Shown here piece after piece: positions 1 to 7,829 of a stretch of 64,000 nt of DNA. The notes under the pieces are model-generated. The model had not been told where the DNA came from. It saw nothing but the letters and a program-made list of their open reading frames with translations, and did no database searches. This stretch comes from Pseudodonghicola xiamenensis DSM 18339 (GTDB lineage: Bacteria; Pseudomonadota; Alphaproteobacteria; Rhodobacterales; Rhodobacteraceae), in contig NZ_AUBS01000002.1 of assembly GCF_000429365.1 (NCBI RefSeq), positions 1 through 64,000 of the forward strand, written 5' to 3'. How positions within the stretch are numbered: position 1 is the first letter of the stretch; every line of letters begins with the position of its first letter. Both the position numbers and the translations under genes were made by a program.

Positions 1-266
1 AGCAGGTTATAGTCCATCTGCTCCATCAACTGCCGTTCCGAGCGGATCGAGAACAGGATCTGGAGAAGGCTCGCCCGGATCAGGCGCTCCGGCGCAATGG
101 AGGGGCGGCCAAAGTCGGTATAGAGCGCGTCAAACTCGGCATCGAGGCTCGTCAGTGCATCGTTCACGATCTGCCGGATCTTGTGAAGCGGATGACCCAC
201 AGGGATCCGCTCCTCAAGGTCAACATAGCTGAACAGCGACTCGCTCGCTTCGTCCGTCCCACGCAT
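1..266 (-). CDS. IS1182/IS5-type transposase, N-terminal fragment (window edge)
   Basis: Reading from the ATG at 266 toward base 1 gives 88 residues with the N-terminal domain of IS1182/DDE transposases. It has a short start ending in SLFSYVDLEERIPVGHPL, then RPSIAPERLIRASLLQ and the IRSERQLMEQMDYNLL segment. This domain (DUF772 type) precedes the DDE catalytic core, which would lie beyond base 1. No stop or frameshift is seen in the visible part, so the gene may be intact. The truncation comes only from the window boundary. The family match rests on recognition of the conserved segment. Confidence 0.8.
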   Translation of the reverse strand, partial: MRGTDEASESLFSYVDLEERIPVGHPLHKIRQIVNDALTSLDAEFDALYTDFGRPSIAPERLIRASLLQILFSIRSERQLMEQMDYNL

Positions 267-351
267 CGTCACCCTCACCACCGCTGCCGTGCCGGAAGTG
301 AATCATGTTCTCAAAACCGCGTCGAGACCGGCCTTTTTCAGCAGCCTGTTA
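1..351 (-). mobile_element. IS1182-like insertion sequence, terminal part only (runs off window edge)
   Basis: This is the 5' end of an insertion sequence whose transposase reads leftward out of the window. The outer end lies near 340-351, where the minus strand reads TTAACAGGCTGCTGAAAAA, a form typical of IS1182-group termini. The element stops about 22 bases past the stop codon of the neighbouring efflux gene, so that gene is not interrupted. The exact terminal base, the other inverted repeat and any target duplication cannot be checked because the rest of the element lies outside the window. Confidence 0.7.
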
Positions 352-373
352 ACCCCCGAGGGCGCGATGCGGA

Positions 374-1900
374 TCATTCCGCCGGCGCGGCTTCCTTCGG
401 CAGCGGCACCCGCGCATCCAGCGGCTGTTCGACCATCAGAAGCGAAATCAGACAAGCGATCACCGCCATGACGGCGGCGATCCAGAACACCGGATGCAGC
501 GCCAGGGCGATGCCGTGGGTGACGGTTTCGCGCAATTCCGGTTCCATCGCGGCGATCATCTCATTGCTCAGCGCGCGGGGATTGATGCCCCCCAGGGCCC
601 CGCCCAACTGCCGCGACAGCCCCATGGAGAAAATCGCCCCGAAGATTGCCGTCCCGATCGACCCGCCGATCAGCCGGAACATATTGGCGCTGGCGGTGCC
701 GATGCCGACCATGTTCAGCGGCACCGCGTTCTGGATCGCGGCAACGCTGACGCCCATCACCGGGCCGATGCCGACCCCGGCCAAAATCATCGACAGTGCG
801 ATGCGCCAATTCGGCGTCTCGACCGTGGCCGTGGCCAGCGATGCCATCGCCAGCATCAGCAGCAGCGTCGAAAAGACCGGCAACAACCGGTAACGCCCGG
901 TGCGCATCATCATCTGCCCCGCCGCAAAGGAGGAGGAAATGATCCCCAGCATCATCGGAAAGGTGAACATCCCCGACAGCGCCGGCGACATCCCCTTCAC
1001 CACCTGCATGAAGAAGGGCACGAAGGTGATGGTGCCGAACATGGCGGTGCCGACGATCAGCCCGACGCTATTGGACACCACGAAGTTGTTGATGCGGAAC
1101 AGGCGCAGCGGCAGGATCGGCTCCTTCGCGCGTGCCTCGACGAAGATGAACAGTGCCAGCGCCAGCAGCACCGCGGCCAAAAGTCCCATCATCTCGGGGC
1201 TGGTCCAGGCGAAGGTACTGCCGCCGAGGCTCGCGGTGATGACGGCAAGCGACAGCACCAGCGCCAGGCTGCCGGCGCCGATATAGTCGATCGACGGCTT
1301 GCCCCGCGCCCCCGCCGAGGGCAGGCAGATGGTCAGCGTCACCAATGCGGCCAGCCCCAGCGGCAGGTTCATCAGGAACAGCCATTGCCAGGGCGCGTGC
1401 TGGACGATGAAGCCGCCCGCCAGGGGGCCGATCACGGTGGACACACCAAAGACGCTGCCCAGCATGCCCTGATAGCGGCCGCGCTGGCGTGGTGGCACCG
1501 CGTCAGCGACCGCCGCCATCGACACCACGATCAGCCCACCACCGCCAAGCCCCTGCACCCCGCGCCCCGCCACCAGGACCCAGAGACTGGGCGCCAGCGC
1601 ACAAAGGATCGAGCCCAGCAGAAACACCCCAATGCCCACCTGCAGCACCGCCTTGCGCCCGAAGAGATCACCCAGCTTGCCGCAGACCGGAGAACCGACG
1701 GTGGCCGCCATCAGATAGGCGGTGATCACCCAGGTGATCTGCGACAGCCCGCCCAGATCGCTCAGAATCGCGGGCAATGCGGTGGTGACAACCGTCTGCC
1801 CCAGCGACGCGATGAACAGCACCGAGGCCGCGCCGATGATCACAAGACGAATACGCGCGCTCTCAGGTCCTTCGGTCGGGCTTGGGGTCGGGGCGGGCAC
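374..1900 (-). CDS. DHA2-family MFS drug efflux transporter
   Basis: A 508-residue inner-membrane protein with the size and about 14-helix pattern of the DHA2 drug:H+ antiporter family (EmrB/QacA type). The N-terminal half contains the MFS loop GKLGDLFGRK between helices 2 and 3, the family-typical QTVVTTALPAIL in helix 1, and GRGVQGLGGGG. I chose the GTG at 1900 because AAGGA lies 8 bases upstream; the frame stays open further upstream, but there it runs antisense through the MarR gene. It is transcribed away from that MarR-type gene across a shared control region holding a palindromic operator, so repression by MarR with derepression by a substrate is the likely regulation. The substrate cannot be told from sequence. 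Confidence 0.85.
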   Translation of the reverse strand: MPAPTPSPTEGPESARIRLVIIGAASVLFIASLGQTVVTTALPAILSDLGGLSQITWVITAYLMAATVGSPVCGKLGDLFGRKAVLQVGIGVFLLGSILCALAPSLWVLVAGRGVQGLGGGGLIVVSMAAVADAVPPRQRGRYQGMLGSVFGVSTVIGPLAGGFIVQHAPWQWLFLMNLPLGLAALVTLTICLPSAGARGKPSIDYIGAGSLALVLSLAVITASLGGSTFAWTSPEMMGLLAAVLLALALFIFVEARAKEPILPLRLFRINNFVVSNSVGLIVGTAMFGTITFVPFFMQVVKGMSPALSGMFTFPMMLGIISSSFAAGQMMMRTGRYRLLPVFSTLLLMLAMASLATATVETPNWRIALSMILAGVGIGPVMGVSVAAIQNAVPLNMVGIGTASANMFRLIGGSIGTAIFGAIFSMGLSRQLGGALGGINPRALSNEMIAAMEPELRETVTHGIALALHPVFWIAAVMAVIACLISLLMVEQPLDARVPLPKEAAPAE

Positions 1901-2002
1901 GTGGTAATCCTTGGCTGTAGGCTGCAATGACGGCGCGGTAACGGCTCTTTTCCGGCGCGCCGCGCAGGCAGGGGACGCACCCCTCGCTTGTTTGTTGCCA
2001 GC

Positions 2003-2701
2003 ATGTATGTGCAACTTGCAATTACATGTCAACAACATGTAATTGTCTTCACCATCCGCGGGCGCGGATGCAGTCTGGAGGACGGACCCATAGCCGAGCG
2101 CAACGAGGCCCTGGCGGAATTTCTGAAAAACGCCGGAATCGACCGTGAGATCACCCGTGCCGCACTGGAGATCGACGCGACGCTGCAACGCTGGCGCCGT
2201 CGGGTGAACAAGCGCGAACTCGGCATCGCCGCGCTGAAGGCGCTGGGGCTGGAAGAGGAAATCGACCTTGCCCAGCTTGACGTGCTGATGGCCACTGATG
2301 CGCCGGGCAAGGAGTTCGGCTGCGAGGAAGAACCCGAGACCATGGTCTCGACCATCGCCACGAGGCTCAGGATCGACCCGTCCCGCGCCTCGCGACTGGT
2401 GAGCGAGCTGATCGCCAAGGGGCTGGCGCTGCGCACCGTCAGCCAGATGGACGCCCGCCGCACTATTGTAGAGCTGACTGAAAGGGGCGCGGCCATCGTC
2501 GAGGCGGTGCGGCGGTTCAAATTCCTGGTGATGGGCGAATTCCTGTCCGGCTGGACGGCAGAGGAGATCGAAACCTTCATCCCCCTGTTCAACCGCTTCG
2601 CCGCCTGGACCAGCGACGCAGGCGCCGTCGGCCCCGACCGGTTTCCCGAAGAGATCGGCGAAATCGCCGCGCGGCTGCGCACCATTTCCGCGGTGTCCTG
2701 A
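2003..2701 (+). CDS. MarR-family transcriptional regulator
   Basis: A winged-helix regulator of the MarR family. The DNA-binding part includes DVLMATDAPG, then TIATRLRIDPSRASRLVSELIAKGLALRTVSQMDARRTIVELTERG, which is the recognition helix plus wing. It diverges from the DHA2 pump gene and probably represses it and itself through the 27-bp palindrome at 2019-2045. The start is unsettled. In-frame candidates are TTG 1988 and ATG 2003, but both lie before the operator. The best Shine-Dalgarno (GGAGGA at about 2077-2082) stands 7 bases before an ATA codon at 2090, in front of the residues AERNEAL. The boundary given uses the first ATG; the true N-terminus may be near 2090. Confidence 0.8.
   Translation: MYVQLAITCQQHVIVFTIRGRGCSLEDGPIAERNEALAEFLKNAGIDREITRAALEIDATLQRWRRRVNKRELGIAALKALGLEEEIDLAQLDVLMATDAPGKEFGCEEEPETMVSTIATRLRIDPSRASRLVSELIAKGLALRTVSQMDARRTIVELTERGAAIVEAVRRFKFLVMGEFLSGWTAEEIETFIPLFNRFAAWTSDAGAVGPDRFPEEIGEIAARLRTISAVS
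2019..2045. promoter_or_regulatory. Palindromic operator, probable MarR site
   Basis: A perfect inverted repeat with 11-base arms CAATTACATGT and ACATGTAATTG and a 5-base spacer CAACA. It is AT-rich in an otherwise GC-rich stretch and sits between the divergent efflux and MarR genes. Its size and symmetry fit a site for a winged-helix MarR dimer. If the regulator starts at its first ATG, the operator falls inside the coding region, which argues for a start further downstream. Confidence 0.7.
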
Positions 2702-2708
2702 GACCGCG

Positions 2709-5129
2709 ATGCCCGGCCTACCGCCGCAGATCGCCGGCTGGTTCGCTGCCCGCGGCTGGGACATCCACCCGCACCAGGCCGAGATGCTGGCCCGCGCTGG
2801 CGATCCCGCCACGCTGCTGATCGCCCCCACCGGCGGCGGCAAGACCATGGCGGGGTTTCTGCCGACGCTGGCCGAACTGGGCACCGATCCGGCACCGGGG
2901 TTGCATACCCTCTATGTCTCGCCGCTCAAGGCGCTGGCGGCAGATATCAAGCGCAACCTGCGCGCCCCGGTCGAGGAGATGGGGCTGAAGATCCGAATCG
3001 AGGATCGCACCGGCGACACCACCCAGACGCAGAAAAAGCGCCAGCGCGCCGACCCGCCGCATATCCTGCTGACCACGCCGGAAAGCCTGGTACTTCTGAC
3101 CTCTTATGAGGACGCGCCGCGGATGTTCGCCGGGCTGAAACGGGTGGTCGTCGACGAAATCCACGCCTTGGCCGAATCGAAGCGTGGCGATCAGCTGTTG
3201 TTGGCGCTGGCGCGGCTTCAGCACCTTTGCCCGGGGCTGCGCCGCGTCGGGCTGTCGGCGACAGTGGAGGATCCGGCGGCGATGGCGCGCCTGCTGGCCC
3301 GTCACCCCGATCCCTGCGCCATTATCCAGGCCGATCCCGGGCCCGACCCCGATATTACCATGCTGCAGACAGCAGAGCTGCCGCCCTGGTCCGGCGGCGG
3401 TGCCGCCTATGCCATCCCGGCGGTACTGGCGCAGATCAAGCAGCACCGCACCACGCTGATCTTTCACAACACACGGGCACAGGCGGAGATCTTCTTTCAC
3501 AACCTGTGGCTCGCCAATGACGACAGCCTGCCGATCAGCATCCATCACGGCAGTCTCGACCGGGTGCAACGGGAACGGGTTGAGGCGGCGATGACCGCCG
3601 GCCAGTTGCGCGCCGTGGTCTGCACCGGCAGCCTCGATCTGGGCATCGACTGGGGCGATGTCGATCTGGTGATCCAGGTCGGCGCGCCGAAGAACGTCAA
3701 ACGGCTGGTGCAGCGGATCGGCCGGGCCAACCACCGCTATAACGCGCCCTCAAAGGCGCTGCTGGTGCCGGCCAACCGGTTCGAGGTGGTCGAATGCGTC
3801 GCGGCGCTGGAGGCGGTGCGCGATCATGCGCTGGATGGCGATCCGCGCGGGCCCGGGCCGCTCGACGTGCTTTGCCAACAGATCCTGATCCTGGCCTGCG
3901 CCGGCCCCTTCGATGCCGATCAGCTTTATAAGGAGGTTCGCAGCGCCGGCCCCTATGCCGCCCTGCCGCGTGCCGATTTCGACGATTGCCTGGAGTTCTG
4001 CGCTACCGGAGGCTATGCGCTGAAAGCTTATGACAAATGGCGCCGGTTGATGCAGCGGCCCGACGGGCTGTGGCAGCTTCGCGACCCGCGCAGCGCCCAG
4101 CGGATCCGGATGAACATCGGCACCATCCAGGACAGCGACCAGTTGAAAGTGCGGATGAGTGGCCGCGGCGGCAAACCCCTGGGCGAAGTGGAGGAGGCCT
4201 TTGCCGCCTCTCTCACCGCCGGGGATACCTTCCTGATCGGCGGCCAGATCGTGCGATACGAGGGCCTGCGCGAAATGACCGTGGTGGTCAGTCGCGATGC
4301 CGCACGCAAGCCCAAGATCGCCACCTTCTCGGGCACCAAATTCGCCACCTCGACACAGCTCAGCGCGCGAATTCTCGCGCTTTTCGCTGCCGACGACTGG
4401 CCACAGCTGCCACGCCATACCGCCGACTGGCTGGCGCTGCAGCGTCAGGTGTCGCGGCTGCCGCAACAGGGCCGGCTGCTGATCGAAAGCTTTCCTCATG
4501 AGGGGCGCGCACATCTCTGCGTCTACGGTTTTGCCGGACGCAACGCACAGCAAACGCTGGGCCTGCTCCTGACCAAACGGATGGAAGAGATGGGGCTTGC
4601 CCCGATGGGCTTTGTCGCCACCGATTACGCCACGCTGATCTGGGGGCTCGACCCGCTCGACGATCCGGCGCCGCTGTTCGACCGGGCGGCACTGCGCGAC
4701 GGGCTCGACCATTGGCTGGCGGGCAACGCGGTGATGAAACGCACCTTCCGCGCCAGCGCCACCATCGCCGGGCTGATCGAACGGAACATCCCCGCCGCGC
4801 AACGCAAGACCGGGCGGCAGGCGACTTTTTCCTCGGACATCCTTTACGACACCTTGCAGAAATACGACCCCACCCACCTGATGCTGCGGATCACCCGGAC
4901 CGAAGCGATGCGCGGCTTGGTCGATTTCGGCCGGATCGAAGAGATGCTGGACCGGGTCGGCCACCGGATCGACCACATCCGACTGGATCGCGTCACCCCG
5001 TTAGCGGCACCGTTGCTTCTGGAGATCGGCCGGGTGCCCGTCGCCGGCCAGGCTGAGGAACGGCTGATGGCCGAGGAAGCGGCGCGGCTGATGGCTGCGT
5101 CCGGGCTGGCCGGCCTGACACAAGGCTAG
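2709..5129 (+). CDS. Ligase-associated DNA damage response DEXH-box helicase (Lhr-like)
   Basis: An 806-residue superfamily 2 helicase of the Lhr-like group that usually travels with an ATP-dependent DNA ligase, a nuclease and PdeM. Visible motifs are Walker A PTGGGKT at residues 40-46, VVVDEIHALAESKRGDQ (motif II), GLSATV (motif III), HHGSLDR, and CTGSLDLGIDWGDVDLVIQVG followed by RLVQRIGRANHR (motif VI). A C-terminal Lhr-type winged-helix/DUF region follows. The role in repair is known from family association, not from this sequence. The start 7 bases after the MarR stop suggests co-transcription with it. The ligase and nuclease partners are not in this window, and pdeM lies 850 bases downstream beyond zinT. 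Confidence 0.88.
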   Translation: MPGLPPQIAGWFAARGWDIHPHQAEMLARAGDPATLLIAPTGGGKTMAGFLPTLAELGTDPAPGLHTLYVSPLKALAADIKRNLRAPVEEMGLKIRIEDRTGDTTQTQKKRQRADPPHILLTTPESLVLLTSYEDAPRMFAGLKRVVVDEIHALAESKRGDQLLLALARLQHLCPGLRRVGLSATVEDPAAMARLLARHPDPCAIIQADPGPDPDITMLQTAELPPWSGGGAAYAIPAVLAQIKQHRTTLIFHNTRAQAEIFFHNLWLANDDSLPISIHHGSLDRVQRERVEAAMTAGQLRAVVCTGSLDLGIDWGDVDLVIQVGAPKNVKRLVQRIGRANHRYNAPSKALLVPANRFEVVECVAALEAVRDHALDGDPRGPGPLDVLCQQILILACAGPFDADQLYKEVRSAGPYAALPRADFDDCLEFCATGGYALKAYDKWRRLMQRPDGLWQLRDPRSAQRIRMNIGTIQDSDQLKVRMSGRGGKPLGEVEEAFAASLTAGDTFLIGGQIVRYEGLREMTVVVSRDAARKPKIATFSGTKFATSTQLSARILALFAADDWPQLPRHTADWLALQRQVSRLPQQGRLLIESFPHEGRAHLCVYGFAGRNAQQTLGLLLTKRMEEMGLAPMGFVATDYATLIWGLDPLDDPAPLFDRAALRDGLDHWLAGNAVMKRTFRASATIAGLIERNIPAAQRKTGRQATFSSDILYDTLQKYDPTHLMLRITRTEAMRGLVDFGRIEEMLDRVGHRIDHIRLDRVTPLAAPLLLEIGRVPVAGQAEERLMAEEAARLMAASGLAGLTQG

Positions 5130-5177
5130 GCCGCCCGGGGGATTGCCATTCAGGGGCGAGTTCTCTACCCCAACGGA

Positions 5178-5191
5178 TACGTTATAACGTA
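5178..5191. promoter_or_regulatory. Probable Zur box upstream of zinT
   Basis: TACGTTATAACGTA is a perfect 14-base palindrome 44 bases before the zinT start. It resembles the GTTATAAC-type cores of zinc-uptake regulator sites in Proteobacteria. The position fits repression by zinc-loaded Zur. The zur gene itself is not in the window. Confidence 0.7.
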
Positions 5192-5235
5192 ACGATTCGA
5201 ATGATCCCCAAGACCACCTGAAAGGGTTGCAAACA

Positions 5236-5913
5236 ATGAAAACCACGATCACGCGGCATGTCGGTGCAATGGCCATCGGGGCGATGACGCTCTTCGCGGT
5301 AGAAGCCCAGGCCGAGCAGAGCGCCAAGCCGGCCGACCACACCCACGCCCATGACCACAGCCATGGCGACGACCTGCAAAAGCAGATCTACAACGGCTAT
5401 TTCGAGGACAGCCAGATCGCCGACCGGCCGCTGTCCGACTGGGAAGGATCCTGGCAATCGGTGTTTCCGCTGCTGATGAACGGCACGCTCGACCCGGTGA
5501 TGTCGCATAAGGCAGACCACGGGACCAAGACCGCCGCCGATTACAAGGCCTATTACGAAATCGGCTATAAGACCGATGTCGACCGAATCGTGATCAACGG
5601 CGATCAGGTCAGCTTTTACACCGGCGACACCGCGGTCACCGGCACCTATGCCAGCGACGGGTTCGAGGTTCTGACCTACAAGAAGGGCAATCGCGGCGTG
5701 CGCTTCATCTTCGCCAAGACCGCTGGGGACGCGGACGCACCGGGCTTCATCCAGTTCAGTGACCACGGTATCGCCCCCCGGAAGGCCGACCACTATCACC
5801 TCTATTGGGGTGATGACCGCGCCGCGCTGCTGGAGGAGGTCACCAACTGGCCGACCTATTATCCCGCTGCGCTAAGCGCGGATCAGATCGTACACGAGAT
5901 GATGGCACACTAA
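5236..5913 (+). CDS. zinT: ZinT-family periplasmic zinc-binding protein
   Basis: A 225-residue exported protein of the ZinT/AdcA-C family, which binds zinc in the periplasm and helps supply ZnuABC under zinc starvation. Residues 1-27 form a Sec signal peptide (cleavage near VEAQA/E). It is followed by a His-rich metal-catching stretch HTHAHDHSHGDD. The lipocalin-like core shows DWEGSWQSVFPLLMNGTLDPVM and the conserved metal-site end DHYHLYWGDD, with WPTYYP near the C-terminus. I use the ATG at 5236; an upstream in-frame TTG at 5227 is less likely. A perfect palindrome of Zur-box type lies just upstream. The gene sits between the repair helicase and pdeM, which are usually adjacent to other repair genes. 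Confidence 0.93.
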   Translation: MKTTITRHVGAMAIGAMTLFAVEAQAEQSAKPADHTHAHDHSHGDDLQKQIYNGYFEDSQIADRPLSDWEGSWQSVFPLLMNGTLDPVMSHKADHGTKTAADYKAYYEIGYKTDVDRIVINGDQVSFYTGDTAVTGTYASDGFEVLTYKKGNRGVRFIFAKTAGDADAPGFIQFSDHGIAPRKADHYHLYWGDDRAALLEEVTNWPTYYPAALSADQIVHEMMAH

Positions 5914-5926
5914 TCGCCTTCCCCGC

Positions 5927-5956
5927 AGGGGGCGCGTCGCCGCCCCTTGCCTTTTG
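5927..5956 (+). terminator. Possible Rho-independent terminator after zinT
   Basis: AGGGGGCG (5927-5934) pairs with CGCCCCTT (5941-5948) across a 6-base loop, including one G-U pair, and CCTTTT follows. It lies 13 bases past the zinT stop and would separate the zinc-regulated gene from pdeM. Confidence 0.45.
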
Positions 5957-5982
5957 CTCCGCCCCGGATCATGGAACGGAGC

Positions 5983-6645
5983 ATGAACGGTTACGACTTC
6001 ACCCTTGCCGGCGTTTCGCTTGTGGCACTTGGCAGCGGCGCGCTTTGGTGGCCCGATCAGCGGCTGCTCTGCGTTTCCGACCTGCACCTGGGCAAATCCG
6101 AGCGGCTCGCCCGGCGCGGCGGCAGCACATTGCCGCCCTATGACACCCGCGACACGCTGAACCGGCTGGCAGCCGATCTGACCCGGATGCAGCCGCGCAT
6201 CGTAGTCTGCCTGGGCGACAGTTTCGACGATCTCGACGCCGCCCGCGCCCTGCCCCAAGATGAGCGGCAGTGGATTGCCAAACTACAGGCGGGGCGCCGC
6301 TGGGTCTGGGTCGAAGGCAATCACGATCCAGGCACCACGGGCTTGGGCGGAACATCCTTGACAGAGCTGCCGGTCGCGCCGCTGACCTTCCGGCACATCG
6401 CCCGCCCTGGTGCGAGCGGAGAGATTTCGGGTCATTATCACCCCAAGGCCACGATCCGAAACCGCGGTCGCGCAATCACCCGCCCGGCGTTTCTGATTGA
6501 CCGTGCGCGCGTATTGCTGCCGGCCTATGGCACCTATACAGGCGGCCTGCGCAGCGCAGACGCCACGCTTGCCACACTCATGCGTCCCGAGGCGCTGGCA
6601 CTGCTGACCGGCCCCGTCGTCCATGCCATTCCGATGCCGCGTTGA
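5983..6645 (+). CDS. pdeM: PdeM, ligase-associated DNA damage response phosphodiesterase/endonuclease
   Basis: A 220-residue calcineurin-like metallophosphoesterase of the PdeM group that accompanies the bacterial ligase-associated repair genes. The metal-binding blocks are readable: SDLHLGKSER (motif I), CLGDSFDD (motif II), WVEGNHDPG (motif III, GNHD), and SGHYHPKATI (GHxH-type motif). Start ATG 5983 is preceded by a weak GGA-type site; ATG 5971 in the same frame is possible. The helicase of the same functional set is upstream, but zinT and a likely terminator stand between them, so pdeM probably needs its own promoter. The function is inferred from family and context. Confidence 0.88.
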   Translation: MNGYDFTLAGVSLVALGSGALWWPDQRLLCVSDLHLGKSERLARRGGSTLPPYDTRDTLNRLAADLTRMQPRIVVCLGDSFDDLDAARALPQDERQWIAKLQAGRRWVWVEGNHDPGTTGLGGTSLTELPVAPLTFRHIARPGASGEISGHYHPKATIRNRGRAITRPAFLIDRARVLLPAYGTYTGGLRSADATLATLMRPEALALLTGPVVHAIPMPR

Positions 6646-6674
6646 CGCATCGGAAAATGAATCATTTCCCGGCC

Positions 6675-6694
6675 CGGAATTTTCGAAAATTCCG
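6675..6694. repeat. 20-bp perfect palindrome between convergent genes
   Basis: CGGAATTTTCGAAAATTCCG is exactly self-complementary. It lies 30 bases past pdeM and 22 bases past the end of the convergent LytTR gene. As RNA it could form a stem with a UCGA loop on either strand, so it may act as a bidirectional terminator. It lacks a clear T-tract on both sides, and a protein-binding site is an alternative. Confidence 0.5.
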
Positions 6695-6716
6695 ACACCC
6701 GCCGGGGGACCGCAGA

Positions 6717-7553
6717 TCAGAGAATACCGGCCTCTTCCAATTTCGGCTTATAGGTCCGACTGACCGGCACCCGGTCTCCATTGGACAACCGCAGGAAAAT
6801 GCGCGCGCCTTCCCGCTCCACCCCGTCGATCGCATCGCGTGCGACCCAATGCGACCGGTGCACGCTCTGGCCTTCGACCGTATCCATTTCGTCAATCGCG
6901 TCGGCCAGACGCATCCGCAGACGTTCGCAGCCGCTGGCCGATGCCACCTCGACAAAATGATCCTCGGCAGACAATCGCAGAATCGGCCCCGGGAAATCCT
7001 CGGGCAGACGCCGCAGCAGCCGAGCCGGCTCGGGGACCGGCGCCGAGAGCCCCTCCTCGCGCGTGACCGGCAGACACTCCTCGACAGGGTCGGGTTCCGG
7101 CAGTTCTAGCTGAGCCGGGAGAGACAGCGGCGCCAAACCGAAGGACACCCGCCGATCACTGCCCAGCACCAGCGGCGGCAGCACCCTGCGTGTCACCACC
7201 ACCCCCAGAGAGATGAGCGCCACGAATTGCAACAGATGCAGGAAGACCGCGACGCTCGGCGCCCCCTTCGGCAACAGCCACAGGTTCAACCCCATCAGCA
7301 CCGGCGTGAAAAACAGGCTCATCAACACAACGACGGTTCCATCCACCACCCAGAACCGCTGTGACAGACGTTGCCCCACACGGGCACAACAGCTTGCCAT
7401 CAAGGAAGAGATCACCACCACCAGCGACCAGTAGAACAACCTTCGATTGAAACTGAATCCATGAGTTCCGAAGGGAGCACCATAGGCCGCGAGGAAGGAA
7501 AACACTGCCCATATCACGACCTCACTGCGTGACACCTGGGGCAGAAAAGACAT
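6717..7553 (-). CDS. Membrane-bound LytTR-domain transcriptional regulator
   Basis: A 278-residue protein with four predicted membrane helices in the first about 140 residues (for example VVIWAVFSFLAAYGAPFG and FLHLLQFVALISLGVVV). A Pro/Glu-rich linker follows, then a C-terminal LytTR DNA-binding domain starting near residue 185. That domain includes LRLSAEDHFVEVASASG, RMRLADAIDEM, VHRSHWVARDAI and RIFLRLSNGDRVPVSRTYKPKL. Such proteins are one-component regulators in which a membrane region is joined directly to the DNA-binding domain, without receiver or kinase. ATG 7553 is used; an earlier TTG at 7586 is in frame. No partner kinase gene is nearby. The signal and targets are unknown. Confidence 0.85.
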   Translation of the reverse strand: MSFLPQVSRSEVVIWAVFSFLAAYGAPFGTHGFSFNRRLFYWSLVVVISSLMASCCARVGQRLSQRFWVVDGTVVVLMSLFFTPVLMGLNLWLLPKGAPSVAVFLHLLQFVALISLGVVVTRRVLPPLVLGSDRRVSFGLAPLSLPAQLELPEPDPVEECLPVTREEGLSAPVPEPARLLRRLPEDFPGPILRLSAEDHFVEVASASGCERLRMRLADAIDEMDTVEGQSVHRSHWVARDAIDGVEREGARIFLRLSNGDRVPVSRTYKPKLEEAGIL

Positions 7554-7788
7554 GCGGGTTGTGTTCCGCTTCGGAAAAATACCCAATAATTCGCCGTTCT
7601 ATTCTTGTCTCCGGAGACCACCCTAAATGTCTATGCCGGGAGAGAAAATGCGCTTCCGGTAATATTTTCCGCTACGTCAACAATCTTGGCGCAATTTGCA
7701 TGTCGTTTGGTCAGAAATTACCGCCAGAGGCCAGCCGGGAAAATGACCGCCGCAACCTGAGGCTGAAACAGCGCCAGACGGCGCGGCG

Positions 7789-7818
7789 CCCCATCCGCCA
7801 ATGGTCCAGCGGATGGGG
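7789..7818 (-). terminator. Hairpin downstream of folD
   Basis: A perfect 10-bp stem (CCCCATCCGC / GCGGATGGGG) with a 10-base loop lies 12 bases beyond the folD stop codon. There is no T-tract on the minus strand, so termination is likely but not certain. Confidence 0.5.
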
Positions 7819-7829
7819 CAACCCTCTGA

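Noticed and set aside
1901..2884. N-terminal extension of the DHA2 transporter frame on the minus strand
   Set aside because: The extension is the complement of the MarR gene and the helicase start, has no transporter-like sequence, and a GTG with a good ribosome site lies at 1900.
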